Positions 36,701 through 49,100 of a stretch of DNA of 64,000 nt are shown here, piece after piece. Origin of the DNA: Elysia chlorotica (Eukaryota > Mollusca > Gastropoda > Plakobranchidae); NCBI GenBank assembly GCA_003991915.1, contig RQTK01000156.1:1-64000 (forward strand). Reading direction: 5' to 3'. Position 1 is the first letter of the stretch, and the number at the start of each line of letters is the position of its first letter. The notes under the pieces were generated by a model. The model was not told where the DNA came from. It worked only from the letters and a program-made list of their open reading frames with translations, and made no database searches. The position numbers and the translations under genes are program-made.

Positions 36701-37319
36701 TCATAGACATTAATTTTAGGAAAACAGCATGAGAAATTAGGTGTTTGAAAACTTTGAACTTTCTTGCGAGAACTGAAGATACAAAGAGCATGTTCCATGA
36801 GGAGTTGTGTCATGATGCCTGCAAATTTCTACAAATGTGAATGCACAATTAGGCTTTGTCTTATACAACCTAACCTCCTGACTAATGGCAATACTACTCT
36901 CAAACATTTGACTTGACTAGACATGTTTAAACAATGTCGCTGTATATAGTAGAAGTAAAGGTTTGCCTTCATGACACATAAAAGAATTCAGCCCAGAAAG
37001 TTCTATGCAATCACAACACTTGTTATTATTGTTCAAATCAAAGATACTCTCTGCCTCTTACAATATATTTTATCAGATAATTTTTCACCATCTTGGATAA
37101 TTACATAAAGTTAAGCTAATAATCATGGTATGAATATAATGCCTATTCTTCATATGTTCTATTTTTGTGACGACTATTTTTTTGTTGTAATATTGAACAC
37201 AAATAGTACTACATGTTTAGGCATGAAAGATGCCCTTGTTGGGCTTAATACTTATCTCCCTTGCGGGGTTTTGGTTTGTTTGTTTTAAGTAAAACTGTTG
37301 TTTCAATTTAATTTTTCAG

Positions 37320-37375
37320 AGGAGACACCTTTTCATCAACCAGCAAGACAATATGACTCTGTCTCAAGAAAGTAA
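37320..37375 (+). CDS. Candidate alternative terminal exon of the copper transporter (tail c)
   Basis: An acceptor TTTTTCAG precedes AG GAG ACA. In the same phase as tail b (joined after CAA-G at 31725) it encodes EETPFHQPARQYDSVSRK then TAA. The composition is hydrophilic and basic as for a cytosolic tail, and YDSV is another YxxΦ motif. Independent phase agreement of two exons with the same donor makes chance less likely. There is still no direct evidence that the exon belongs to this gene rather than to an unrecognised one. Confidence 0.4.
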
Positions 37376-40217
37376 TTGAAGCCTTCTTTTGTTTTTGAAG
37401 ATCATTTTCTTCATTGTGGAAGTTTTAGGGTATGAGTAGATGATAAGTTTTGGTATTTGATAATTTACTCTCAACTTTTCTGGTTTGTTTCATTTAACTG
37501 GAGATTTTTCTCTTTCTGAATTCTATACAATTTGGCTGAAGGAAGACGAGAAGGATAAGAGTTGGCAGTGAAACTGTTCATTTTGCACTTTAAATGTGTA
37601 AGACTATGTTTAACAGTGCAGCATTCTGGAGATATCCCTATGATTTTTATCTTATTCTTAGACCAAATGTGTGGTTCAACAATGCTTTTTTGTGTTGTGG
37701 GATTTTGGAGAGGGCACACAGTTTACAGCTGAGCAAAAATGTAAAGGAATTATGGGTAAGTCATATAAATATAAAGTAAAATACTGTATACTATACATAT
37801 GGGAAGATTTTTTGCTTTTTTGGTATATATTTTAAAAAAATCATCTAATTCTGCCTGTATTTTTATGCTCCAAACGGTGGTACCTTCAAAGACTGCAAAA
37901 AAGGAATTCATGATTATCTTATGAGATTTTGACTTTCATTCCTTTTGAAATTGAATGAATTTGGGTCTAGGGTGTACTGTCTTTGTAGGTTGCATAAATA
38001 CAAAATGGTGTTCAAACAGCTGTGAGCTTTCATTTTGTTTTCTGTAAATGACTTCATGTAAAAATGGAGAAACCAAGAGATGCAGGACGAAGATATTTTA
38101 CGTCTTTGCAAATTACACTTACTTGGTATTAAAGGTGACTAGATCTAGAACTAGATGTGAAAATAACTATTTTTTTATTCAACTCTTTCAGGAACTTGGC
38201 ATTTTAAATTTTAAAAAATGTTAATCTTATGCATACGTTTTATAACAGTTTTTCACAGCTTCCTTTTATTATAATTTTTATACCACCTACAATGTAATTA
38301 TAATATCAAATTGAAGTTTATTGAATGTAGTTTTAAAATATGCAGATATTAAGAGGTTGTAAGCGGAATTCGCTTCTATACAAGCGTAAATTCCCCTAAT
38401 CTAAATTTTTTTAAAGGGCCTTGTTTTATGAGCCAAAAAGGGCACTGCAAAGTTTTTTTTTTAGTTTTTCAAGTTCATGACTAAAAATGTTTAGTATTCT
38501 TTGTAAAATTTTAGTTTTGAGAGTTGTTTGTGCAAGATATGACTTGCGTAGTGGGTCCCTCAGATTATTTGAAATAGAAATGTGGGGTGAAAGAATCTGC
38601 CCCTTATCAGTGGGACTTGAGAAGGGAGGCTTTGAAATTGTTTGCTTTGAAACTTCAAAATGTACAAATTAGCTCTTAGTCATTGTTCTTTAGATTGCAA
38701 AGATATGTACTGGTATGTTCCTGTAACATCATCAGGTGTAACATTTCAACTGGTTTGTGCAATATATACCGTAACAGTAATTTGTTATTTGGGATTTTGT
38801 ACACAGTGCTAAACTCTTTGGTAGCTAGAACAGGTGTGTCAGTCTAAATAAAGCACGACTAAAGGAAAATGGCACATGCTAAAATGACTATTTTTACTAG
38901 CAGTAATATAAAAAAGAAGAGGCAGACCACTGGAATAATTACATGTAGGCACTAGAGCTGATATTTTTACATATTTTTTTCACAGTGGTTAGAAATAGGC
39001 CTTAGCGAAAATGATAGCACTTTGCCCTCGACTTCTAAATGTATCCACACCAAATTGCCTTGCCACTCCAAGAGAGCATTGTCTTTTACCACTTGACCAT
39101 GAAGCTCTCTGTTATCCTACTTCTAACCACTTTGACAAATTAACTAAAAATTCCAGGCTATTTATTTTTACTAGCGCAGTAATGACACAATATTATTTGC
39201 ATATGTAACTTCCATGACAATTATTTTTGTCTCCCATGCATTGTTTTCCGCTGTTTATGTTATTTTTTAAATGACGATGTTAATGACATTGTGATTAGCA
39301 AGGCTTAAAACTCAATACATGGTTGTAATTTTGTCTCTAAATTATTGTTTATTCGTTGCTTATGTTTCATATACTCAATGCATTCCCACAAAGCTTAGCC
39401 CAAGTACCGTACTGGTACAACATATGTAATGCATATGTATTGCTAACATGTGTATGGTTTGTTATTTTATTTTATCTCAATTGATTGTCAGAGTTTTCAA
39501 CTCTCATTGTAATACTGATTTTCTTGAAGGCAGAGCACATTTTGGTACTCTTTTGGTGAATTTAGTCTTTATATGAGCATATTTGTAAGAGTCATATTTG
39601 AATAGATGGAGAAAGTGTAGCGACTAGAACGAGACTATTTCCAGAAGTGGAAATAAAGTGAAAATATTATAAAAGCTGGAGCAGATTATGTTGCCTTTGA
39701 TTCAGATAAGCCTGCCATTTTGTATGTCTCATTCAGTCGAGAGCTAACTATTGACAAGCTGGACTTGAATAAGACAGTTTGAAATCTGCATTTCTCTTGT
39801 CAAAGTCGTCAGGCACGACAACAAAAAGAACATCGACCTTTTTCCTATGTAAAACAAATTGAATGAGATTTTGTGGCCTTCATTTATAGTCAGTACTTTT
39901 TTCTTCTTCGATACTAGATTTTTTAAGTCTTATTGCAAACGTTAAGATCTAGGGTCATAAGTATAAAGTTGCGGTAAGCTTCGACTTGTGGCAAGTAGTA
40001 CGCTGCAGCGATATTGTACTATTGCCCCATAGACGTTATTAGTTAAAATCAAATTAGTCAAAATAAAGTATTCAAATTTTTTTTTTTTTATATTTCTTAC
40101 CTTCTTTGAAATTACATGTATATTTGTTATCTGATTTCCATTGATTATACATGAAAAAGCAATTTTGATTACACAAGCTCAACTTTTCTTTTATATATAA
40201 TACCTGTCTGAACACCC

Positions 40218-43200
40218 TAAGTGCCCTATTCATAAATTATTTAAACGGTCAACATTATTTCTAAAGCAACAACTATATTTCTAGCTAAGTCCACCGATCA
40301 TACAGCTTGCAATCAAAATACATTTAATTCACAGGGTAAAGAACTACGATTATTAATTCTTCAAATATCAAAACATTTTGCAACCTTAAAACGTTTATAG
40401 ATAGAGATTTGATGATTGATGTACGTTAAACTTTTTTCCCTTTTTAAAATTTGTAAATTAAACTGAGATAACAAATTGGTGTATTTAGTGCTCAACACAC
40501 TGGGGACCAGGGTTTGATAATTCGGCTGATTATTCAAGACCAAAAAAAAGTCGAGAATAATGTTCAGTGAGTTAAGGATTTAGGAGTACATGGTACAGGG
40601 TGTGTGTACATATATTTATTTTCCGTGCTTTTGGGTACTAAATATGAAAAAAGTTGAAGAAAAAAAAACAAGATTTTTGTCTAAAACTTTTCGAGGTTTT
40701 ATACACAAAACATGTTAAACCTTCTAAGAGCAAGTTGCCAAATTTATAATACTTATTGGAGTCTTAATATTATGTTTTGTGTGATGATCGCTTTTTGTTT
40801 TCTTTTTAATTATTTGTGAATTTTTCTCCCTTGATATAATTATAAGGAGTGAAATTTTTTGTTCATGCATAAAATGCTGTGGCTATTTCTTAGCAACTAT
40901 TGAAATCCTGTGATCACGTCAGACAAATGTATTGCCAGATGTGCTACCTTGTGCAATACTTCACTACCGAGTGATCCTCTTCAATGTGAAATAATTCATA
41001 TTGTTTTGCTTGTTTTTGTTTTCTTTCTTTGTTGGGTGTGTAAAACAGTCTGATCAAAGATTTATTCAGAAAATAAAGAGAAAGATGTTTTGGCCTCCTT
41101 TGCCTCCTTTTTTTTTTTTTTATAAAGCAAAACTAAGTGGCTTCTATAAAATGTAACCTCTAAATATGCATAGTGGATAGGTATAGTGAATGTCATTTTT
41201 TTTTTTTTTTGAAAAGAGAGTCTTATAATTATACCAAAAGTCTTAAGTGGATTTAGCTTTGAAAATAATATCTCTTAAAATCTTTTTATGCTACTGGCTA
41301 AGAGACTTCAAAAGTGTGATTAATGTTATAAAATGAGTATCATTGTCATATCAATATATTAAAAAATGTTTTTAAATCAGGACTTTACTAATTATGTAAA
41401 CAAAGATTTTGGAAAACAAACCTTCATCTTTTGAGCCCTGAACGCCTGATACATTTGTAGACGTATTCAAGGCTTTAAGCTCCTTGTGCTAAAATAGTTC
41501 CTAAATACAACAAGTACTTTCCTGTGACCCTGCTTCAGAGTTTTCGCTGTGTAGCGGTTTATGCTAAAACTGGCACTTCAGGCTCAAGGAATTGATACAA
41601 CCAAAATTCTATTTCTTCAGACTTGATAATTTGCTTTTGTCTTATTTTGTGGTAAGACCGGAGATTTACAATTTAAGTTAAAATACAATGTACCAATATT
41701 TGAACATATTAGAAGAATACTCCATTTGAATATTATGTGGACCTGCTTGTATAAATTAAAGGTTAAATTTAATGACATATACACATACACACAAATGAAA
41801 CTATGTATTGATAATTTAAAATTTATTGTTTTATTAATTTAAATCAGAGTACCTTTTTGAAAAAAACCTGGAGGTTGAAAATGGCATGAAATAGTTACAC
41901 ATTTGTTTTTTACATTTATTTACATCTGTACATCTTTTAATACGAACTTTATGTTAACTTAATTCAAAATAAAGAAGATGTAGGTCTATACATGTATATA
42001 TGCATGTAAACTAAGGTTGTATGCAGTGCACATCATTTTTCATTTTGATGTTAATTAAATGCCTTTGAAACAAGTCAGATATTAAATGCCTTTGAAACAA
42101 GTCAGATATTAGCCCTAAGTGCCCTATTCATAAATTATTTAAAAGATCAACATATTTCTAAAGCAACAATTATATTTCTCGCTAAGTCCACCGATCATAC
42201 AGCTTGCAATCAAAATACATTTAATTCACAGGGTAAAGAACTACGATTTTTAATTCTTCAAATATCAAAACATTTTGCAACCTTAAAACGTTTATAGATA
42301 GAGATTTGATGATTGATGTACGTTAAACTTTTTTCACTTTTTTAAAATTTGTAAATTAAACTGAGATAACAAATTGGTGTATTTAGTGCTCAACACACTG
42401 GGGACCAGGGTTTGATTATTCGGCTGATTATTCAAGACCAAAAAAACTCGAGAATGGTGTTCAATGAGTTAAGGATTTTGGAGTACATGGTACAGGGTGT
42501 GTGTACATATATTTATTTTCCGTGCTTTTGGGTACTAAATATGAAAAAAGTTGAAGAAAAAAAAACAAGATTTTTGTCTAAAACTTTTCGAGGTTTTATA
42601 CACAAAACATGTTAAACCTTCTAAGAGCAAGTTGCCAAATTTATAATACTTATTGGAGTCTTAATATTATGTTTTGTGTGATGACCATTGTTTTTTGTTT
42701 TCTTTTCAATTATTCATGATGTTTTTTCTCCCTTGATATAATTATGAGTAGTGAAATTTTTTGATTTTTTGTTCATGCATAAAATGCTGTGGCTATTTCT
42801 TAGCAACTATTGAAATCCTGTGATCACGTCAGACAAATGTATTGCCAGATGTGATACCTTGTGCAATACTAGTCTACCGAGTGATCCTCTTCAATGTGAA
42901 ATAATTCATATTGTTTTGCTTGTTTTTTGTTTTCTTTCTTTGTTGGGTGTGTAAAACAGTCTTATCAAAGATTTATTCAGAAAATAAAGAGAAAGAGATG
43001 TTTTGGCCTCCTTTGCCTCCTTGTTTGTTTTTTTTATAAAACAAAACAAAGTGCCTTCTATAAATTGTAACCTCTAAATGCATAGTGAATAGGTATAGTG
43101 AATGTCATTTTTTGAAATTTTGAAAAGAGAGTCTTATAAAATATACATATACCAAAAGTCCTAAGTGGATTTTGCTTTGAAAATAATATCTCTTGAAATC

Positions 43201-43705
43201 TTTTTATGCTACTGGCTAAAAGACTTCAAAAGTGTGATTATGTTATAAATTACCAAAATTTGAACATATAATTTATACTCTATTTAAATTTTATGTGGAC
43301 CAGCTTGTATAAATCAAAGATTAAATTTAAAGACAGAGTGAAAATGCTTTCATATAGACACACGCACACAGACACAAATGAAACTAAATATTGATACTTG
43401 AAAATTTATTGTTTTATTAATTTAAATCAGAGTACCTTTTTTGAAAAAAACCTGGAGGTTGAAAATGGCATGAAATAGTAACACATTTGTGGAAGTACAT
43501 AATATAAAACTGTTTTTACATTTATTTACATCTGTACATCTTTTTAATACGAACTTTATGTTAATTCAAAAAAAAAAAGATGTAGGCCTATGCATGTAAA
43601 CTAATGTTGTATGCAGTGCACATCATTTTTCATTTTGATGTTCATTAAATGCCTTTGAAACAAGTCAGATATTAAATGCCTTTGAAACAAGTCAGATATT
43701 TAGCC
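40218..43705. repeat. Tandem duplication, about 1.9-kb unit
   Basis: Copy 1 (40218-42112) and copy 2 (42113-43705) share long near-identical stretches, e.g. TAAGTCCACCGATCATACAG and TGGGGACCAGGGTTTGAT. Copy 2 lacks about 340 bp present at 41340-41690 of copy 1. Each copy ends in a doubled 27-bp motif, TGCCTTTGAAACAAGTCAGA. No gene was seen inside. Confidence 0.9.
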
Positions 43706-45026
43706 ATACAATAAAAAGAAAGATCTTAATTTTTTTTTAAGCAAAAGGTATTATCTAGAATTCAATTTCTGAAAAGGGGGTATGGACAAAGAAAGTAGTA
43801 ACAATTTATATGACACTTTTTTTTCTTTTGAACTAGTATACGGTAAAGCATCAGTTTTATTGTAGCTTTTCCTCTAGGTTATGGAAGTGAAGTTCCTTCT
43901 AATTATTCAAAACAGACAGTTGCATTTTGGATTACTTTTATAAGCCATATTTTACACAAAGGGACTTGCAATGAACCAGTGTAGTGAACTTTTCAAGCTA
44001 CTTATTTAAAATATTTCCTCAGCATTTTAACATTTTATGGTCTACAGTATATAACATGGTCAAAATTACAACAACAATTTACAGCAACATTGGATGAAGT
44101 AACAAGAAGAATCATAACAAGGAAAAATACAACATTTTGTCATTTTCAGTTATATAGAATAAGTACACACAAAATGTTATGAAATATATTGATTCTGTAA
44201 TAAAGTATTGTTTAATTCCCTTTAAAAATTCTTTATTTATACTAATTAAATACATTGATGTTGGGTATATTGAAATAAGCAAAAACATTTATTGGTGGTC
44301 TGCACATGATAATATACCAATAAACTTATGAAAATATTTATTGAACTTTTAGGTTTTACTTCGCATAAAAATTTTGGACGCAGTGATTAAGCATCTAAAT
44401 ATTGTCACTATGTATGTTTTAAAAAATCAATCCTTGAGCAGAAACGTCGAAAATTTTACCTACCAATACCATTGTAGGAATTAATTTTTAAACTTTGTGG
44501 GGTTTTACATTTTTTTTATATCTCTATTAGCTGTTCATTTTCTGAGCATTTCTTTTTTTCACTTTTACCAAGTAACTGAGTAAAACAACCTTTTTTTCCC
44601 TTTATATTTAAAAACAAGAAATTATGACATTATCCATGTTTTTCCCCACCAGGTACAGATATCATTTGTAAGCAGCTTCAGCTTCAAACAGTAAGACAAA
44701 CATAGGTCAATGCAACCTGCATATGTACAATGTACAGTATAAACATAATTTTTATCACAGCTAAAACAAGAACATGTAGTATTATTATAATTTTCTTCTC
44801 TGTTTACCATTTTGCCCTACATCTTGCTCTATCATTGTTTCTTTTGTTAGTTCCTTTTTATTCCAAGCCACTTATGTAGGATATAAACTCTTGATATTTC
44901 TGTGTATAGAACAACATTTGGCAGGTACAACAGGTTGATCACAATAAAACAAATAAAACAGTGGAAGTAAAATAACCACATAATGTTAGGAGTCGAGAAG
45001 TTAAAATTTAAGCTTTTTTTCATCTA

Positions 45027-45449
45027 CAGTGGAGACCTCATAATTCGAATTGCTTGAGAATTTACCTCAACTTCGAATAAGGAAAATTCGAATTACAGAT
45101 GGGAACATAACAAGTGTTAAAATTAGTAGACAGAACTTTAGCTTTTTTGAGAAACTGCGTGTATGATAGTGTCCTGTTATTTTCTTTCTATAGCAACCTT
45201 CTCCCAACCCCATTTCTTAAAAGGGCATGACTCGAGCAGCAATTAGCATTGAATGTTGGATTCTGCCTGACAGGTACTTTTGTAATGTCTGTTGATGGTG
45301 TGAGCTTCGGATTAAGAAAATCACACCAGAAACATTTTGAATTATGGCATTTTGATAGAGCCAAAGAGATAAAAATAACCTATTCTCTTGTAAAATTTGG
45401 TTTATAAGAAATTTGAATTATCAGACTTCGTTTTGTGAGGTTTCCATTG
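45027..45449 (+). mobile_element. pogo/Tigger-like MITE, copy 1
   Basis: Begins CAGTGGAGACCTCATAATTC and ends with the imperfect reverse complement (ends GAGGTTTCCATTG). The terminal inverted repeat is about 23 bp, and TA flanks both ends (45025-45026 and 45450-45451). The CAGTGGAAACCTC-type terminus and TA target fit Tc1/mariner-pogo elements. There is no transposase frame inside, so it is non-autonomous. Confidence 0.65.
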
Positions 45450-45649
45450 TATGTATATTATTTTTATTGTGAAACAGCCAGAATGGATGAGGCAAATGTC
45501 AGAATTTTGGTGTGCTAAAAAGCATCAAATTCACTTTAGAAGTTTAAAAAAATTATACCTTTGTCATTTCTTGAACCAGAGATACATGTATTTTTTCTTA
45601 TTTCAAAATAAAAAGTTCAATAAAGGCTAGTTTTTTGTGTTTAGAGGGC

Positions 45650-45655
45650 TTTATT
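45650..45655 (-). promoter_or_regulatory. Poly(A) signal for the small minus-strand gene
   Basis: TTTATT on the plus strand, i.e. AATAAA for the minus transcript, lies 144 bp after the 108-aa ORF stop. Confidence 0.4.
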
Positions 45656-45798
45656 TTTTCCCAAAGAGTATTTATAACTTCATATCCACTACAAGCGCCT
45701 CATCCTCTTCAGTGTACTACATACTAAACTTACTTCTTCACTTTTTTTCTCAAAATCCTCACAGAGTACATGACTGGTAATTTTCAGTATCGGTAACA

Positions 45799-46125
45799 CT
45801 AACAGAGCTGCCTTGGCTTCAACTTCCAACTCAAGTGACGACGGGTATGAATATCCAGCAGGTAGTGCCACGAGTCTTGTTTCCATGTTCTTTCCTCATT
45901 GATTAACTGCTCAGAGTTCATACTCATGATGCAATTGTAATGATTATGGTCAAAATTTAAATTGCAGATCTGTAAAGGTATTGTGTCAGAGCGAAATGGT
46001 GTGCTGAACAAAGGCAGGCCCTCTGAAGAGTATTTGATGCTTTTGTTATGAGTTTGTTGTCCAACAACCAGAAATGATATGGAAAGGAAGAGGATCCCAA
46101 GGCAAATAAAAAAGGATTGCATCAT
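45799..46125 (-). CDS. Candidate small secreted or membrane-anchored protein, unknown family
   Basis: A 108-aa ORF starting MMQSFFICLGILFLSISF, a convincing signal peptide or N-terminal anchor, ending in Cys. It was not recognised. An acceptor-like TTTTCAG at about 46247 upstream, 5'-UTR-like sequence before the double Met, and an AATAAA on the same strand at 45650-45655 make a compact gene plausible. A second frame (45886-45689, 65 aa, METRLVALPAGYSYPSSLEL...) overlaps its 3' end and reaches almost to the poly(A) signal, so the true C-terminus could differ if a small intron or a sequence error exists. No other homology clue was seen. Confidence 0.38.
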   Translation of the reverse strand: MMQSFFICLGILFLSISFLVVGQQTHNKSIKYSSEGLPLFSTPFRSDTIPLQICNLNFDHNHYNCIMSMNSEQLINEERTWKQDSWHYLLDIHTRRHLSWKLKPRQLC

Positions 46126-46129
46126 CGTT

Positions 46130-47950
46130 CTCTGCTGTCATTTGTCAAGTTATATGCCCAGATAAAACCTCATCACATGCAGAAGCTGTTCTGACAACAA
46201 AAAAATCACAACATAATTGCGATGTCGAAGCTGAGAGGAAATCGTCTGAAAAGCTCTGAAGCCGAGGATATGACTCTCTGAAATAAGATAAAAATAAATC
46301 AACAGTTTTATTCCACAAGTTGAAATAACTATCATTAAATCTTTTAGCAAGTGCACCATATAATGAGAAAGAAAGTTAAAAGATTGGAATTTATTAAAAC
46401 TAAGAAAAAAGAAAATAAATAATGTTTTTGACAGATATCTGACTAGTTTTGTTCCTCCAGGAGAATGGAAACAAAAACAATATTCCTCTCCCCATCTTTA
46501 CTAAATTCATAGACGCTGCACTTTGAAAAAATATATATATATAATTAGGCCTAATCCATATAGATCTAGATCTAGATCTAGATTCCACATAACTGTACGA
46601 GAATTAGAGAACCTTGAGGCCTAACTCGTTCCGAACTAGATCTTAGACTTTACATCTAGATCTAGGTATAGAATCTAGTGTCCATATCCATATCTTGATC
46701 TAGGCTAATATAATCTAGATCTAGATCTATATAAAATGTAGGCTGTGGGTCGAATCTAAATATCACATAGATTAGATCATCCAAATAGGCCCAACTGTGT
46801 GAATGCTGAATTTAAGTTACGTTTTTAAGATACCGTGTGTTTTTTGTTTTTAGTTTTTCGAAATGTTAAATATAGTTCCAAATCGTGATATAAATTTTAT
46901 TTCTATAGATTAATTTATCAGAGTTTATAGAAATGTTATCTAGATTCTAGATCTAAGTCTAGCTCAAGATCAGTATAGAATCATAGAATGTCGCGAAATT
47001 CATATAATCGTCTGCTGTTTACTTTTACTTAAAAGTCTGTTGTTTCCGTGTTGTATGGAACACACTCCTAGCAGTTTAAAAATGCATTATGCAGTGGATA
47101 GTAATGGATACAGCCAGGCGCCCAACCGTTGGTTTTTAGCTATGTCCAAAGAAGTTGGTTACGCTTGGTGCAAATAATTATCATTAGATTTTAGTATTTC
47201 AACCAAACAGCGTAAACAATGCAAATAATGTTGTATTCATCTGGCATTATAAAAAATAATCTTTATGTTTTTATTGTGTAATGTGGGCAATTTGGTTTCT
47301 TAAACTTGTAGAAAAAAATTCTGACTGCACCAACTTTCCCCTTCTTTCCTTTTTTTTTTATTACTAATCCTCCAAAACCGGAATGACAAATGGTATCGAA
47401 AAGAGTCGAAGGCCGTTCTCCTTAGTTTTTTGTTGTAAACGAACTGCAAATACATGTACTCACCAAGCCAAGGTTCTGTTAGTTTTCTTCAACTATCTAA
47501 AAAGTTTATTCATTCGAGTTTAAAAGTTTCGCGTGTTTTAATGAATAATTCAACTGCGTTGGTGGGTTTTTTATTTCTTCCAAGGAGGAAAATCGTCAGT
47601 GGGTTATTATCTTTTGCGTTTGTACGAGATGTACTTTTTTTTAGGTGTTTTTTTTTTTAACTGTATTTTTGTATCTATTTTTTATATGCTTATTTGTTAT
47701 TGTTGTTTGTTTCTTTGTTTAGAAGAAATAATTATAATGATCTGACCTAATAATAAGAAGAAGAAGAAGAAGAAGAACAAAAAGAAGAAGAAGAAGAAGA
47801 AGAAGAAGAAGAAGAAGAAGAATACCATAACAAAATCAACAACAACAACAACAACATCCCCATCAGCAGCAGCAACAACTGTAAAAAAAAACACCGTAGA
47901 TATTTTCTTAACAGCAGTTATAAGAAGGGAAAATGCAACAAAACTATCGA
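46130..47950. other. Intergenic, AGATCT-rich
   Basis: Dense TAGATCTAG-type motifs at 46560-46960 lie upstream of the small secreted-protein candidate. An AAG tract is at 47.76 kb. No exon was recognised apart from possible 5' UTR just above 46125. Confidence 0.5.
47756..47822. repeat. AAG microsatellite
   Basis: About 20 AAG/GAA triplets with one interruption, followed by an AAC-rich stretch. Confidence 0.95.
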
Positions 47951-47973
47951 AAAAATTTAACACAAAACATTGC

Positions 47974-47979
47974 TTTATT
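47974..47979 (-). promoter_or_regulatory. Probable poly(A) signal of the RING-H2 gene
   Basis: AATAAA on the minus strand, about 1.1 kb past the stop codon. If used, the 3' UTR contains the compound GGT/GAT microsatellite at 48846-49010. Confidence 0.4.
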
Positions 47980-48845
47980 CACAACGCAGTCGGAGTACAA
48001 GGCCAACATTGCCTGAAATGACATTGGGCTTAGCTTCAACATACATTTACACACACTTACACGCACACACACACAATGGATAAAACATAAATCATTTTTA
48101 GTTCCAGTCTGGGAAAAGATTAAAAAAAGGATTAACTATATTTATTACCTAATGAAAACCATTTGCACCTTAAGATATTTTACATCGTTTTCTTAACTTG
48201 AAATTAGTATCCAACACTGCAAAATAGATATAATATCTTCATCATTTAACATTAACCGACGAAAGTGTATTTTCAATGAAAAAGGAATATTGGAGGTTAG
48301 TTGATTCCAAATATAGATTAAAAATAATAGAACAGGTGCGACTGGAAGGCATTTGGTCGGACAATCCAAAATATAAATAGTATAATTCTAGTTTCATCGA
48401 AAAAAAAAAAACGAACACGTAATTCTAGCAATAGCATACGAAAACACAGCCATGCTTCATTGTGCTATTATATCTTTTTTTAAGAAGACAAAAAGTGGCA
48501 TCGAGTTTCAACGAACGTCGTAATTACATGTGTATAAATACATCACATTAGACACTGTACACATTTACATAGTATTACATAAATAATTTTAAAAAATCCA
48601 TTGCTAAAGTTGGAAGCTCCGTCAGTAAATAGCAAAAAAACTTTGGCACTAAGTTTTGTTATAATTATACATGGTGGATATTAAATATCACGGATATAAA
48701 TCGTTATTGTCATGATTATATTACAATGAGAAATGTTGAATGTGAGATATATGGTGGTTGTGATTGTTTGCTGCTAATGATGAAGACGGTGACAATAATG
48801 ATGATTGTGAGGATGAGGAGGAGGAAAAGGAGAAGGGGGAGGACT

Positions 48846-48912
48846 TTGGTGGTGGTGGTGGTGGTGGTGGTGGTGGTGGTGGTGGTGGTGGTGGTGGTGG
48901 TGGTGGTGGTAG

Positions 48913-49009
<97 letters not shown>

Positions 49010-49010
49010 C
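48846..49010. repeat. Compound GGT/GAT microsatellite
   Basis: About 21 GGT triplets run directly into about 32 GAT triplets. It starts about 90 bp past the stop of the RING-H2 gene, so it is probably in its 3' UTR (ACC and ATC repeats in the mRNA). Confidence 0.97.
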
Positions 49011-49100
49011 CTGATCACCATGAAATAGGATGAGAAATGCAACAGCAAAGTCAATGGCACTTTGATTGAAATTGAAACATCACCAAAGAGTAGACTAATG

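Larger units (their letters stand above)
33800..45620. other. AT-rich region without a recognised gene
   Basis: Contains candidate terminal exon c (37320-37375), the 1.9-kb tandem duplication and the MITE. Plus-strand AATAAA sites at about 45618 could end a very long 3' UTR, but this is speculative. ORFs here are short and without recognisable motifs. Confidence 0.5.

Noticed and set aside
48716-49060. Frames of poly-Val/Met, Gly/Asp and Ile/Thr
   Set aside because: Microsatellite translations in all frames, none credible.
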